DNA of 51,920 nt, taken from positions 1-51,920 of the forward strand of contig CAIZSE010000102.1 in the NCBI GenBank assembly GCA_903935585.1, written 5' to 3'. The notes below the pieces were generated by a model. The model had not been told where the DNA came from, did no database searches, and worked only from the letters and a program-made list of their open reading frames with translations. Of the stretch, positions 1-7,722 are shown in pieces. A program made the translations under genes and the position numbers. Numbering within the stretch: position 1 is the first letter of the stretch; the number at the start of each line of letters is the position of its first letter. Source of the DNA: an uncultured Burkholderiales bacterium (GTDB taxonomy: Bacteria > Pseudomonadota > Gammaproteobacteria > Burkholderiales > Burkholderiaceae_C).

Positions 1-171
1 GCGCGTTGGTTGGGTTTCAAGACATTCACTCCTTGGCCTTCCTTCGAGGAAGGCCAGAACATGCGTCCTGCCCACAGGTGCCGACGGTGTCGGCGTTGAG
101 ACCCTGTCCCCGATCAATTCAGGTGGGGGAGTTTGAGGTGGCCATAAGTGGGGGAATTTGGGTGGCCATCA
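1..171. mobile_element. IS21-like element, terminal part
   Basis: Two near-identical direct repeats of 22-23 nt lie at 123-145 and 148-169. Each begins GTGGGGGA and ends GGTGGCCAT, and they are spaced 25 nt apart. Multiple short terminal repeats of this kind, with the element ending in CA, are typical of IS21-family ends; here the CA is at 170-171. The homology of the following gene resumes immediately afterwards, in the middle of its conserved domain, which is how I place the boundary. Further in are a perfect 10-bp stem with a 3-nt loop at 34-56 and a 6-bp stem at 80-94. A reading frame open from position 1 stops at 97-99, but I do not recognise it. The rest of the element lies outside the window. 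The family assignment is from the repeat pattern alone. Confidence 0.45.
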
Positions 172-1100
172 GGGCCCAGTTCATGGCCCGGAAAAAGGGC
201 TATCCCGATTTCAACCGATCTGAACCCGACTTCCTGATCTCCTGCCTAGACCGTCACCCCGATTGGGCTGTGGTCGTATGTCTGGTTGGCGGTGGTCAAG
301 AGATCAACACGGGTGAAGCTGGCATCGGAGAATGGCTCAAGGCCATTCATGAACACTATCCAGATTGGGCCGTTCACATCTCGCCGTACCTGCAAGATTC
401 TGAATACGGCGCGGCCGATACGCTGTTGCAGTTAAAGTCGCGGGACAACGTTTGCCACAACGACGACCTGCATCTGTCGGTATCCATGCGCTCCTTTCGC
501 GCTGAACATGTTTCGACCTTTGTGAAGCATTTGTTGGACCGCAATACACATCAGGCCAAAGCCTTATTCCAAGAGGTCCAGGCGCGCTATCCGATCGTGG
601 TGACCCGCGATTTGGACAAGGCCAAACACTGGCTTCGTGATAAAGCGCGAGGCAGCGAGCGCTTCGGAATGGTTGTTTCTTCGCAAGCAGTTCGCCTGCG
701 TCCACTCGCCATTGATGTTCGTTCCCCGATGGACCCTATTCATTGGTTTTTGGACGACCGGGATGACGTTCGATCGTCTTTTTATTTGGAAGACGTGGCT
801 ACCGAGTTTCACGTTCAAGGGCTTGAGCTGGACTGGGCTTGTGTAGTTTGGGATGCCGACCTTCGATTTGGTGACGCCGACTGGGAATACCGTTCGTTTG
901 TAGGAAACAAATGGCAAAAAATACACCTGGCGCATCGCCAGATGTATTTGAAAAACGCTTATCGGGTTCTGCTCACCCGAGCTCGGCAAGGCATGGTGAT
1001 CGTTATTCCTCCAGGAGATCCCGAAGACCTGACCAGAGCCCCGTCTTTTTACGATCCAATTTTTGGTTATTTGACCTCGATTGGTATCCAAGTTATCTGA
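172..1100 (+). pseudogene. DUF2075 ATPase/helicase-like protein, 5'-truncated
   Basis: This is the C-terminal part of a DUF2075 (P-loop, superfamily 1 helicase-like) protein of about 305 residues. Visible family motifs are the [14 protein letters not shown] segment soon after the break and the closing [15 protein letters not shown] segment, the equivalent of helicase motif VI, followed by a [10 protein letters not shown] tail. Walker A and the DEAQ-type Walker B box, which normally precede this part, are missing. The reading frame does run on upstream to position 6, but those residues come from the IS21-like terminal repeats and are not protein-like. An ATG at 183 could start a remnant polypeptide, though it would lack the nucleotide-binding site. 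Full-length relatives often accompany restriction or phage-defence loci. Here it is most simply an inactivated gene. Confidence 0.7.
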
Positions 1101-1115
1101 GTGGTTTCTCTGAAT

Positions 1116-1576
1116 TCAAGAGCCGCTTAGAGTTACCTTGTGTGAGGCTTGGTTTTGCATGCCCTCATCCCATGAGCGCGGCTTTGCTTGCTTGCACAAT
1201 TCGTTGGTCCTGACGTTTTGACGGAAGGTGTCTGGTGGTCGAAAGTATTCTTCGGGTTCCACCCAATACACCGTCCAATCGCCATACAACTTGCCGTCCA
1301 AGCACAACAGGTCACCGTTGATGGCCAAGTCCATCAGCATGTCACGGGTGCCGGTGAACAACTGAGCATCTGTGGGGCTGGCAAATTCCACATGCACCGA
1401 GCAAGCATAGGTGGTGTGAAAGTACCTGAGCGGTCCAATGGCCGGGCCATCGAAGCCCCAGCTGTGCATGGCTTGGTTGGGCGGTCGCGGCCATGAAACA
1501 AGCCCAGATACAAGCCGGGCTTGCTGGGGCGAACGCCATAAACGGACTTGGTGCCTGGGTCGGTTGTGGGGTGCAT
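1116..1576 (-). pseudogene. Conserved hypothetical protein, frameshifted
   Basis: The ATG at 1576 opens a frame reading VYGVRPSKPGLYLGLFHGRD. After about 33 codons the protein-like sequence continues in another frame as NQAMHSWGFDGPAIGPLRY, running through GDLLCLDGKLYGDWTVYWVEP to a stop at 1116. The switch falls at the C/G run near 1479-1482. Adding one C restores a single frame of about 153 residues with a continuous protein-like sequence. This points to a one-base deletion in a homopolymer, either a real frameshift or a sequencing error. The reconstructed protein is soluble, rich in aromatic residues, and has no signal peptide. I do not recognise its family or function. Confidence 0.5.
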
Positions 1577-1686
1577 GCTGACTCCATGTGAGTGAGGCAG
1601 TCAGCTTAAGAAATGGCTGCGGCTTGGTGTACCAGGGCTTTGCCTGGGTCAAGAAAAATTCACCGCTTCTCGCGCCCCGCACGCGC

Positions 1687-2412
1687 CTAGTCGAGCACCC
1701 CTGGCACAACCGTGCGCACTTGCACAGGCACTTGCGCTTGCGCATCGAGGGCCATCACCTCACGCAGCCCCACCCCAAAACTCTGAAACCCCTGCTCAGC
1801 CCAACGCGCGCTGCTGTCAATGCAGTCGTGCTGGTGGCCGTGAACGGTCATGCGCACGCCCATTCGGCGGGCCAGATCGTCCAGTTGGGCAAAGCCGTGC
1901 ACGTGGTAACCGGGTGCTTCGTGCGTGATCAGGATGTCGGCTTGCTGTGTGGCCAGGTGTTCGACTTCGTCTGGGTAGATGCTGGACCAGTGCTTGAGGT
2001 GCACGCTGCCTTGCCAGCGTTCCTGGCGCGGGGTGACGCGGACGTGCTCTTCGCGGTTGCGAAACTTCGGTGGCTGCGGGTCTTTGGGGTACCAGACCGA
2101 GCCGCGAAACACACCGCCCAGCCCGGCGATGCGGGTGCCGCAGGGCAGGGTGACCACGCGGCCGTGCAGGTGCCGGTCCGCCAATTCGCCGTGCCAGACG
2201 TTGGCAAAATTTTCAGGGTCGTCGGTGTCGTGGTTGCCGTGGATGAACCAGACGCGCTCCCAAATGGCAGCCAGCTCGATGTGCAGCGGGCGCGCGGGCT
2301 CCAAATCACCCAGCAAGATGACGGCGCGGGCCTTGGTTTGCAGGGCGGCATCCACAATGTGCTGCCATTGGCCGTGCGGGTCGCCGCAGAAAAGGAGGGG
2401 GCCTGAGTGCAT
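1687..2412 (-). CDS. Metallophosphoesterase family protein
   Basis: This 241-residue protein belongs to the calcineurin-like phosphoesterases. It shows the metal-ligand blocks in order: GDPHG at 10-14, GDLE near 35-38, GNHD at 59-62, a THEAPG segment in the middle, and VHGHQHD at 190-196. These bind a dinuclear metal centre and suggest hydrolysis of a phosphomonoester or phosphodiester in the cytoplasm. There is no signal peptide or membrane segment. The substrate cannot be read from the sequence. The gene stands alone, divergent from the exonuclease gene across about 120 bp. Confidence 0.85.
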   Translation of the reverse strand: MHSGPLLFCGDPHGQWQHIVDAALQTKARAVILLGDLEPARPLHIELAAIWERVWFIHGNHDTDDPENFANVWHGELADRHLHGRVVTLPCGTRIAGLGGVFRGSVWYPKDPQPPKFRNREEHVRVTPRQERWQGSVHLKHWSSIYPDEVEHLATQQADILITHEAPGYHVHGFAQLDDLARRMGVRMTVHGHQHDCIDSSARWAEQGFQSFGVGLREVMALDAQAQVPVQVRTVVPGVLD

Positions 2413-2533
2413 CGGGTTACCAAATCCAAGAGTTCTTTAATATTGTGCAGCTCTATTAAAGCCCGCTTTCATGTGGCAATCCGATTCGTTTGGTTGGAGT
2501 TTGGTGGCGCTGGCTCGGTATAGTCGGACCACC

Positions 2534-3145
2534 ATGAACCCCATCGCCGTCATCGACTTCGAAACCACCGGGATCTCTCCCAACATGGGCGACCGCGCCA
2601 CCGAGGTGGCCATCGTCATGCTCGAGGGTGGCCAGGTGGTGGACCGGTTCCAGAGCCTGATGAATGCCGGGGTGCGGGTGAACAGCTTCATCACCCAGCT
2701 CACGGGCATCACCAACGAAATGGTGCTGGCCGCACCCCCGGCCGAGCAGGTGATGCGCGAGGCGGCGCGCTTTGTGGGCGGGCGGCCGATGGTGGCGCAC
2801 AACGCGGCCTTTGACAAAAAATTCTGGCAGGCCGAATTGGCGCGCTGCGGGCAGGAGGGCGCGCACCCTTTTGCCTGCACTTTGCTACTGTCTCGCCGCC
2901 TGTACCCGCAAGCTAATAACCACAAGCTTGGCACGCTGGCGGCTTTGCACCATTTGCCCTCGTCAGGCCGTGCCCACCGCGCACTGGCCGATGCAGAAAT
3001 GGCCGCGCATTTGTTGGCGCAGATGCAGCACGACCTGAAAACGCGTTATGGCTGCAACCCCGCCGACCACGCTTTGCTGATGGGCCTGCAGCGCACCAGT
3101 CGGCACATGGTGGGGCCGTATTTAAAGCAGCGTGCAGGTGCTTGA
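2534..3145 (+). CDS. DEDDh 3'-5' exonuclease (PolIII epsilon-like)
   Basis: This 203-residue protein has an exonuclease domain of the DnaQ superfamily. Exo I is DFET (D8, E10), Exo II is HNAAFD (D94), and Exo III is H148-x4-D153, so the proofreading-type active site is complete and of the DEDDh class. I chose ATG 2534 because the protein then begins directly with the first beta-strand. The in-frame extension to 2471 is not family-like. It lacks the C-terminal extension of true DnaQ, so it is more likely a stand-alone nuclease in repair or RNA/DNA turnover than the replicase subunit. Its neighbours give no operon context. Confidence 0.85.
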   Translation: MNPIAVIDFETTGISPNMGDRATEVAIVMLEGGQVVDRFQSLMNAGVRVNSFITQLTGITNEMVLAAPPAEQVMREAARFVGGRPMVAHNAAFDKKFWQAELARCGQEGAHPFACTLLLSRRLYPQANNHKLGTLAALHHLPSSGRAHRALADAEMAAHLLAQMQHDLKTRYGCNPADHALLMGLQRTSRHMVGPYLKQRAGA

Positions 3146-3487
3146 GCACGGCCATGGAGGCGCGAAGAAAAGTCGTATCCCGATCTGCATTCAAAGTCGC
3201 AAAAATTTCCAAAAAAACCGGGAAAAACTCTCCTGTGGCAAAGGTTTGCGCTGTTTTCAAAGCTGACAAAAAGCGCAAATGCTGATACCACGACCAGCGC
3301 CATTGCGATTCAACCGGCAGGGGGTTTTCAGGTGGCGTGTCACGCAGGTAACTGCATCCGTGCTGGAGGGCAGGGGCCCTAGGGTTTTCCCTTGTGGGCG
3401 TGTCGGTATCGGGTGACATACTGATTCGAGCAGCAAGAACATGGTGGCTGCCAAGAAATCATTCACCCCATTCAGGAGACTTCCAAG
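3146..3487. other. Intergenic region upstream of TRAP operon
   Basis: No credible gene lies in these 342 bases; the open frames on the minus strand are antisense extensions. An 8-bp inverted repeat (TTTGCGCT at 3245-3252, AGCGCAAA at 3272-3279, 19-nt spacer) could be a weak stem or an operator. A purine-rich Shine-Dalgarno (AGGAG) sits about 10 nt before the dctP start. I cannot place a promoter with confidence. Confidence 0.4.
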
Positions 3488-4477
3488 ATGTTGAAGACAA
3501 ACAAACGCGCATTGCTCAAGGCACTCGGTGCCGCAGCCATGGTGGCAGGCATGTCTGCAGGCCCTGCCTGGGCGCAGGCCCCGATCGTCCTGAAAATGGC
3601 GCACGTTTACAACCCCGGCAACATCTGGTTCAATGCCGCCGAGTCTTATGCCAAGGCGGTGGAAGCCAAGTCGGGTGGCAAGGTGAAGATCCAGATCGCG
3701 GCCAGCGGCTCGACTGGCGATTGGCCTGCCTCGATCGAAGGCCTGAAGATCGGCACCAACGACATCGTGCTGCAGTCCATCGGCACGCTCGACCGTTACA
3801 ACGTGCTGCCAGGCCTAGAGGCTTATCCTTATCTGGTGCGCGATGTCGACCACTTCAAGAAGGTGTACTACGGCCCTGTGGGTGCCGAGTTCATGGAAGA
3901 AGTGGCCAAAAAGACCTCTTTCCGCATCATCGGTGCGGGCTACCGTGGCGCACGCTGGCTCAGTTCCAACAAGCCTGTGGCATCGGTGGCCGACATCAAG
4001 GGCTTGAAGCTGCGCGTGCCCCCGCTCAAGATGTACCGCATGACCTGGGAGTTGCTGGGTGCCAGCCCGGTGCCCATGGGTATGGCCGAGATGTTCACTT
4101 CCATGCAGCAGGGCATGGTTGACGGGCAGGAAAACCCGCTGGAGATCATCGACACAATGAAGTACTACGAAGTGCAGAAGTACGCCATCGACACGCGCCA
4201 TGTGATCGGCGCCATGACCTGGATTTATTCGGACGCACGTTTCAAGCGTCTTCCTGCTGACGTGCAGAAACTCCTGAAAGACGAAGGCGAACGTGTGATG
4301 CTGGAGGCGACCGACACCATGGTGTCGACAGAAGGCGCCTTACGTAAGAAGCTCGAAGGCCACGGCATGAAGTTCAACGCCATTGACACCGTGGCCATGA
4401 AAGCCCGCGTGGCCGACATTGGCAAGGAATTCCCTGACTTGGCACCTTGGGCCATCAAGTTCGCGAACGTCAAGTGA
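3488..4477 (+). CDS. dctP: TRAP transporter substrate-binding protein (DctP)
   Basis: This 329-residue periplasmic solute receptor belongs to a tripartite ATP-independent transporter of the DctP/TAXI-independent type. A signal peptide covers residues 1-30 and ends PAWAQA. The mature part has the DctP hallmarks: the strand KMAHVYNP, the GDWPASIEGLKIGTNDI region, and the LRVPPLKMYR segment with the arginine that usually grips the ligand carboxylate. This favours an organic acid as substrate. An AGGAG Shine-Dalgarno precedes the ATG. The gene overlaps the next one by four bases and begins an operon with both membrane subunits and a dehydrogenase. Confidence 0.92.
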   Translation: MLKTNKRALLKALGAAAMVAGMSAGPAWAQAPIVLKMAHVYNPGNIWFNAAESYAKAVEAKSGGKVKIQIAASGSTGDWPASIEGLKIGTNDIVLQSIGTLDRYNVLPGLEAYPYLVRDVDHFKKVYYGPVGAEFMEEVAKKTSFRIIGAGYRGARWLSSNKPVASVADIKGLKLRVPPLKMYRMTWELLGASPVPMGMAEMFTSMQQGMVDGQENPLEIIDTMKYYEVQKYAIDTRHVIGAMTWIYSDARFKRLPADVQKLLKDEGERVMLEATDTMVSTEGALRKKLEGHGMKFNAIDTVAMKARVADIGKEFPDLAPWAIKFANVK

Positions 4478-5013
4478 GCGAGCGAGCCATTGAAACTGGG
4501 GCGCCCAAGGGCTTGTCCCGGTTGGCCATTGCCTGGGCTGTGCGCATCGAAAAAACCCTCGACATCTTGTTGGGACTGATGCTGCTGGCCTTGGCCTTGT
4601 CTTTGTTTTACCAGGTGTTTGGCCGGTATGTCATCGGTAAAGCGCCTGGGTGGACCGAAGAGGTTGCCCGCATGCTGGTGGCCTGGATGGCCATGCTTGG
4701 GGCTGCCGCCTGCCTGCGCGATGGTGGGCACATTGCTGTGGGGGCATTGGTCAACGCCGTGCCCCCATCTGTGCGAAGTTGGCTGCTGGCTGTTCGGGAT
4801 TTGTGCATCATGACCACAGCCGCCGTGCTGGGTTGGTCGGGGGCACGTTTCGCCGACATGAACGCGACGCAGGACTCCCCTGCACTCGAAATTTCCATGG
4901 CCATCCCTTATTCGGCGATGGGCATTGGCGCGGTGTTACTGGCGCTGATGCTCACCTTGGCCCGCATGGGGGGTGAGACACCTCCGGTCGACTCGCTTTC
5001 CTCAACGGATTGA
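4474..5013 (+). CDS. dctQ: TRAP transporter small permease (DctQ)
   Basis: This 179-residue small membrane subunit couples to the large permease. It shows about four hydrophobic helices and the family signature FGRYVIGKAPGWTEEVAR followed by AWMAMLGAAACLRDGGHIAV. The likely start is GTG at 4474, which overlaps the dctP stop as GTGA and implies translational coupling. An upstream ATG at 4447 lies wholly inside dctP and is less likely. The C-terminus is short and polar. Confidence 0.9.
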   Translation: MSERAIETGAPKGLSRLAIAWAVRIEKTLDILLGLMLLALALSLFYQVFGRYVIGKAPGWTEEVARMLVAWMAMLGAAACLRDGGHIAVGALVNAVPPSVRSWLLAVRDLCIMTTAAVLGWSGARFADMNATQDSPALEISMAIPYSAMGIGAVLLALMLTLARMGGETPPVDSLSSTD

Positions 5014-5020
5014 GAATCCC

Positions 5021-6307
5021 ATGACGATGCTTGGTGTGCTGTTGCTGTCCTTGACAGTGCTGTTGCTTTTGGCCGTGCCGGTCGCGTTTGCGCTGGTTCT
5101 GTCGGCAACGATCGCGGTGGTTTTTGTTGGGGACATTGATCTGATGATCGTGCCCCAACAGGTGTATCAGGGGCTGGACAGCTTTTTGTTGCTGGCCATA
5201 CCCTTGTTCTTGTTGGCTGGGGAACTCATGTCTCAGGGCGGCATGACCGATCGCTTGCTGGGTTTTTGCAATGCCTTGTTTGGCCGTTTTCGGGGTGGCC
5301 TGGCGATGACCAACGTGGCTTCGGCAACCCTGATGTCGGGCATTTCGGGCTCGGCCATTGCCGACACCTCGGCGCTGGGCAAGGTACTCATTCCTGCAAT
5401 GGTGAAGGCGGGTTATGGACGAGGATTTTCTGCAGCACTGACGGCGGCGGCCAACGTGGTGGGGCCGATCATTCCCCCCTCCATCACGTTTTTGATGATC
5501 AGTGTGCTGACCAATTTGTCACCGCTCAAGCTGTTTATCGCAGCGGTGATTCCGGGCGTGCTTTACGCCAGCGCGATCATGCTGGTGGCGGTGGTGATCA
5601 GCAGGCGTCGTGGTTACCCGGCGGCGCAGGCGGTTAATTTGGCCGGGATCTGGCGCGAGTTCAAGCTGGCCTTTTGGGCATTGGCGATGCCGGTCTTTTT
5701 GATCGTAGGAATCCGCACGGGAATTTTCAACGTGACCGAATCATCGGCGGTGGCGGTGGTGTATGCGTTGCTGGTGGGGTTTTTCATTCACCGCGAGTTG
5801 AACATGCGCAAGCTGTGGCTGGCGCTGGTGGGCTCGGCACGCGGCACGGCGGTGATCATGATCATCTTGGGCGGTGCGCAGGTGGTGTCGTGGTTTCTGG
5901 CTTATGAGCAGGCGCCACAGCGCATTGCCGAATGGATGCTGGGCTCCATCGGCAGCCCCATCGTTTTCCTGTTGCTGGTGAACGTGCTGCTGTTGCTGGT
6001 GGGCACGTTCATGGAAAACGGGCCTTCTTTGGTGTTGCTGTGTCCGGTGCTGTACCCGGTGGCCGCCAAGTTCGGCATTGACCCTTACCACTTCTCGATG
6101 ATCGTGGGCATTAACTTGCTGATCGGCTTGATCACGCCGCCGGTGGCGATCAGTCTGTCCATTGGCGCGCTGATTGCAGGGGCGCGTTCGGATGAGGTCA
6201 ATCGGGAAGTTTTGCCATTTCTGGCGGCCGCCATTGGCGTGGTGATGCTGATCACCTTTGTGCCTGCGGTGTCCTTGTGGCTGCCTTCTGTGATCGGTGG
6301 GCGCTGA
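5021..6307 (+). CDS. dctM: TRAP transporter large permease (DctM)
   Basis: This 428-residue integral membrane subunit belongs to the DctM family and drives sodium-coupled uptake with DctP and DctQ. It is hydrophobic throughout, about 12 segments. Conserved blocks are AIPLFLLAGELMSQGGMTDRL, the SGISGSAIADTSALG loop, PPSITFLMISVLTN, and the late GLITPPVAISLSIGA motif. I placed the start at ATG 5021, 7 nt after the dctQ stop, because upstream in-frame residues belong to the end of dctQ. Length is normal for the family. Confidence 0.93.
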   Translation: MTMLGVLLLSLTVLLLLAVPVAFALVLSATIAVVFVGDIDLMIVPQQVYQGLDSFLLLAIPLFLLAGELMSQGGMTDRLLGFCNALFGRFRGGLAMTNVASATLMSGISGSAIADTSALGKVLIPAMVKAGYGRGFSAALTAAANVVGPIIPPSITFLMISVLTNLSPLKLFIAAVIPGVLYASAIMLVAVVISRRRGYPAAQAVNLAGIWREFKLAFWALAMPVFLIVGIRTGIFNVTESSAVAVVYALLVGFFIHRELNMRKLWLALVGSARGTAVIMIILGGAQVVSWFLAYEQAPQRIAEWMLGSIGSPIVFLLLVNVLLLLVGTFMENGPSLVLLCPVLYPVAAKFGIDPYHFSMIVGINLLIGLITPPVAISLSIGALIAGARSDEVNREVLPFLAAAIGVVMLITFVPAVSLWLPSVIGGR

Positions 6308-6347
6308 AAAGGGCTCGCAGGTCGCCTATTTCCCAAGGAGTTTAGAC

Positions 6348-7139
6348 ATGTCTCGACGTTTTGATGGCCGTGTGGCAGTGGTGTGCGGTGCCGGTGCGGT
6401 AGGACCCGGTTGGGGCAATGGCAAAGCGGCGGCGGTGCAATACGCCCGCGACGGGGCGATGATCGCGGCCATCGACATTGAGCTGGAAGCTGCGCAAGCC
6501 ACAGTGGACCTGATCCGCGCCGAAGGCGGCACGGCGGTGGCCTGGCGCTGCGATGTGACCCAGCGCGATGAAGTCAACGCGGTGATGGCCGAGATCGTGG
6601 CCCATTTTGGACACATTGATGTGCTGCACAACAACGTGGGCTTGCCTGCCATGGGCACCATGGAAACTCTGACCGAGGGCGAGTGGGACCACGCGATGGA
6701 TGTCAACCTCAAGAGTGTCTTTCTAACCTGCCAGGCGGTTTTGCCTGTCATGGTGCGGCAAGGCAAAGGCGCGATTGTCAACATTTCATCGCTGGCAGCC
6801 ATCCGTTACACCGGCTACCCTTATCCGGCCTATTACGCCAGCAAAGCGGCAGTAAACCACCTGACCGCGTCCATGGCGCTTGAATATGCGCGCAAAGGCA
6901 TCCGGGTCAACGCCATCATGCCCGGCATGATGGACACGCCCCACATCTACAAAGCGATTGCGGGCCAGTACGCCTCGCACGAAGAGATGGTGGAAAAGCG
7001 CAATGCGATGTGCCCCACTGGCCGCATGGGCACGGGCTGGGACATTGCCAAGGCGGCCGCCTTTTTGGCGTCCGATGAAGCCCAGTACATCACCGGCCAA
7101 TGCCTGGCCGTGGACGGCGGGTTCTCGATCCGGGCGTGA
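6348..7139 (+). CDS. Short-chain dehydrogenase/reductase
   Basis: This 263-residue classical SDR is an NAD(P)-dependent oxidoreductase. The nucleotide loop at 14-25 reads GAGAVGPGWGNG, longer than the standard TGxxxGxG. NNVG is near 95-98, the catalytic serine is at 147-148, and the YxxxK pair is Y162/K166. The C-terminal GQCLAVDGGFS motif is typical. ATG 6348 is preceded by a good AAGGAG at 6335-6340. It lies about 40 bp after dctM in the same direction, so it probably oxidises or reduces the imported acid. The substrate is unknown. Confidence 0.88.
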   Translation: MSRRFDGRVAVVCGAGAVGPGWGNGKAAAVQYARDGAMIAAIDIELEAAQATVDLIRAEGGTAVAWRCDVTQRDEVNAVMAEIVAHFGHIDVLHNNVGLPAMGTMETLTEGEWDHAMDVNLKSVFLTCQAVLPVMVRQGKGAIVNISSLAAIRYTGYPYPAYYASKAAVNHLTASMALEYARKGIRVNAIMPGMMDTPHIYKAIAGQYASHEEMVEKRNAMCPTGRMGTGWDIAKAAAFLASDEAQYITGQCLAVDGGFSIRA

Positions 7140-7152
7140 GCCAGCAGGTGCA

Positions 7153-7620
7153 TCAACCCAAGCCCAGCGGCAGCGCCGTTTTGTAGCGCACCTGTTTCAG
7201 CGCAAAGCTGGAGCGGATTTTTTCTACGCCGGGAATGGGTGAGAGCTGTTCCAGAATAAAGCGCTCCAGTGCCGCCATGTCGCGCACCGCCACGCGCAGC
7301 AGGTAGTCGCTGTCGCCGGTCATCAAATAGCACTCCATCACCTCATCGTGCCGCGCGATGTGGGCCTCGAAGTCGGCCAGGTTTTCCTTGCTTTGGGTCT
7401 TGAGGCTGATCGAGATGAACACCGTCAGGCCCAGCCCCAAAGCCGCCGCGCTGGCCAGCGCCACATAGCGCTGGATGACGCCGCCCGACTCCAGGGCCTT
7501 GACGCGGGCCAGGCAGGGCGAGGGCGACAGGCCAATGCGTTTGGCCAGCGCCACGTTGGACAGCGACCCGTCGCGCTGCAGTTCGTCGAGTATTTTCAGA
7601 TCCACAGTGTCAAGAATCAT
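7153..7620 (-). CDS. Lrp/AsnC family transcriptional regulator
   Basis: This 155-residue regulator has an N-terminal winged helix-turn-helix (about 1-60, LDELQRDGSLSNVALAKRIGLSPSP) and a C-terminal RAM/AsnC ligand-binding domain with the MTGDSDYLLRVAVRD signature. Proteins of this type form octamers that sense amino acids or related acids. It is divergent from the E1 dehydrogenase gene across 102 bp, so it probably controls that gene and itself from the shared region. In Pseudomonas putida an Lrp-type activator (MdeR) controls an E1-type gene (mdeB), a suggestive parallel. Confidence 0.9.
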   Translation of the reverse strand: MILDTVDLKILDELQRDGSLSNVALAKRIGLSPSPCLARVKALESGGVIQRYVALASAAALGLGLTVFISISLKTQSKENLADFEAHIARHDEVMECYLMTGDSDYLLRVAVRDMAALERFILEQLSPIPGVEKIRSSFALKQVRYKTALPLGLG

Positions 7621-7722
7621 GTGCTGATTATTTGGTTAATTCGGCATATTGTGCTTCAAACAGAGTCATTCATAGTGCAAATAGGCAGCACATGCGCCCA
7701 CAGGCTCTGTACAGTAAATGGG

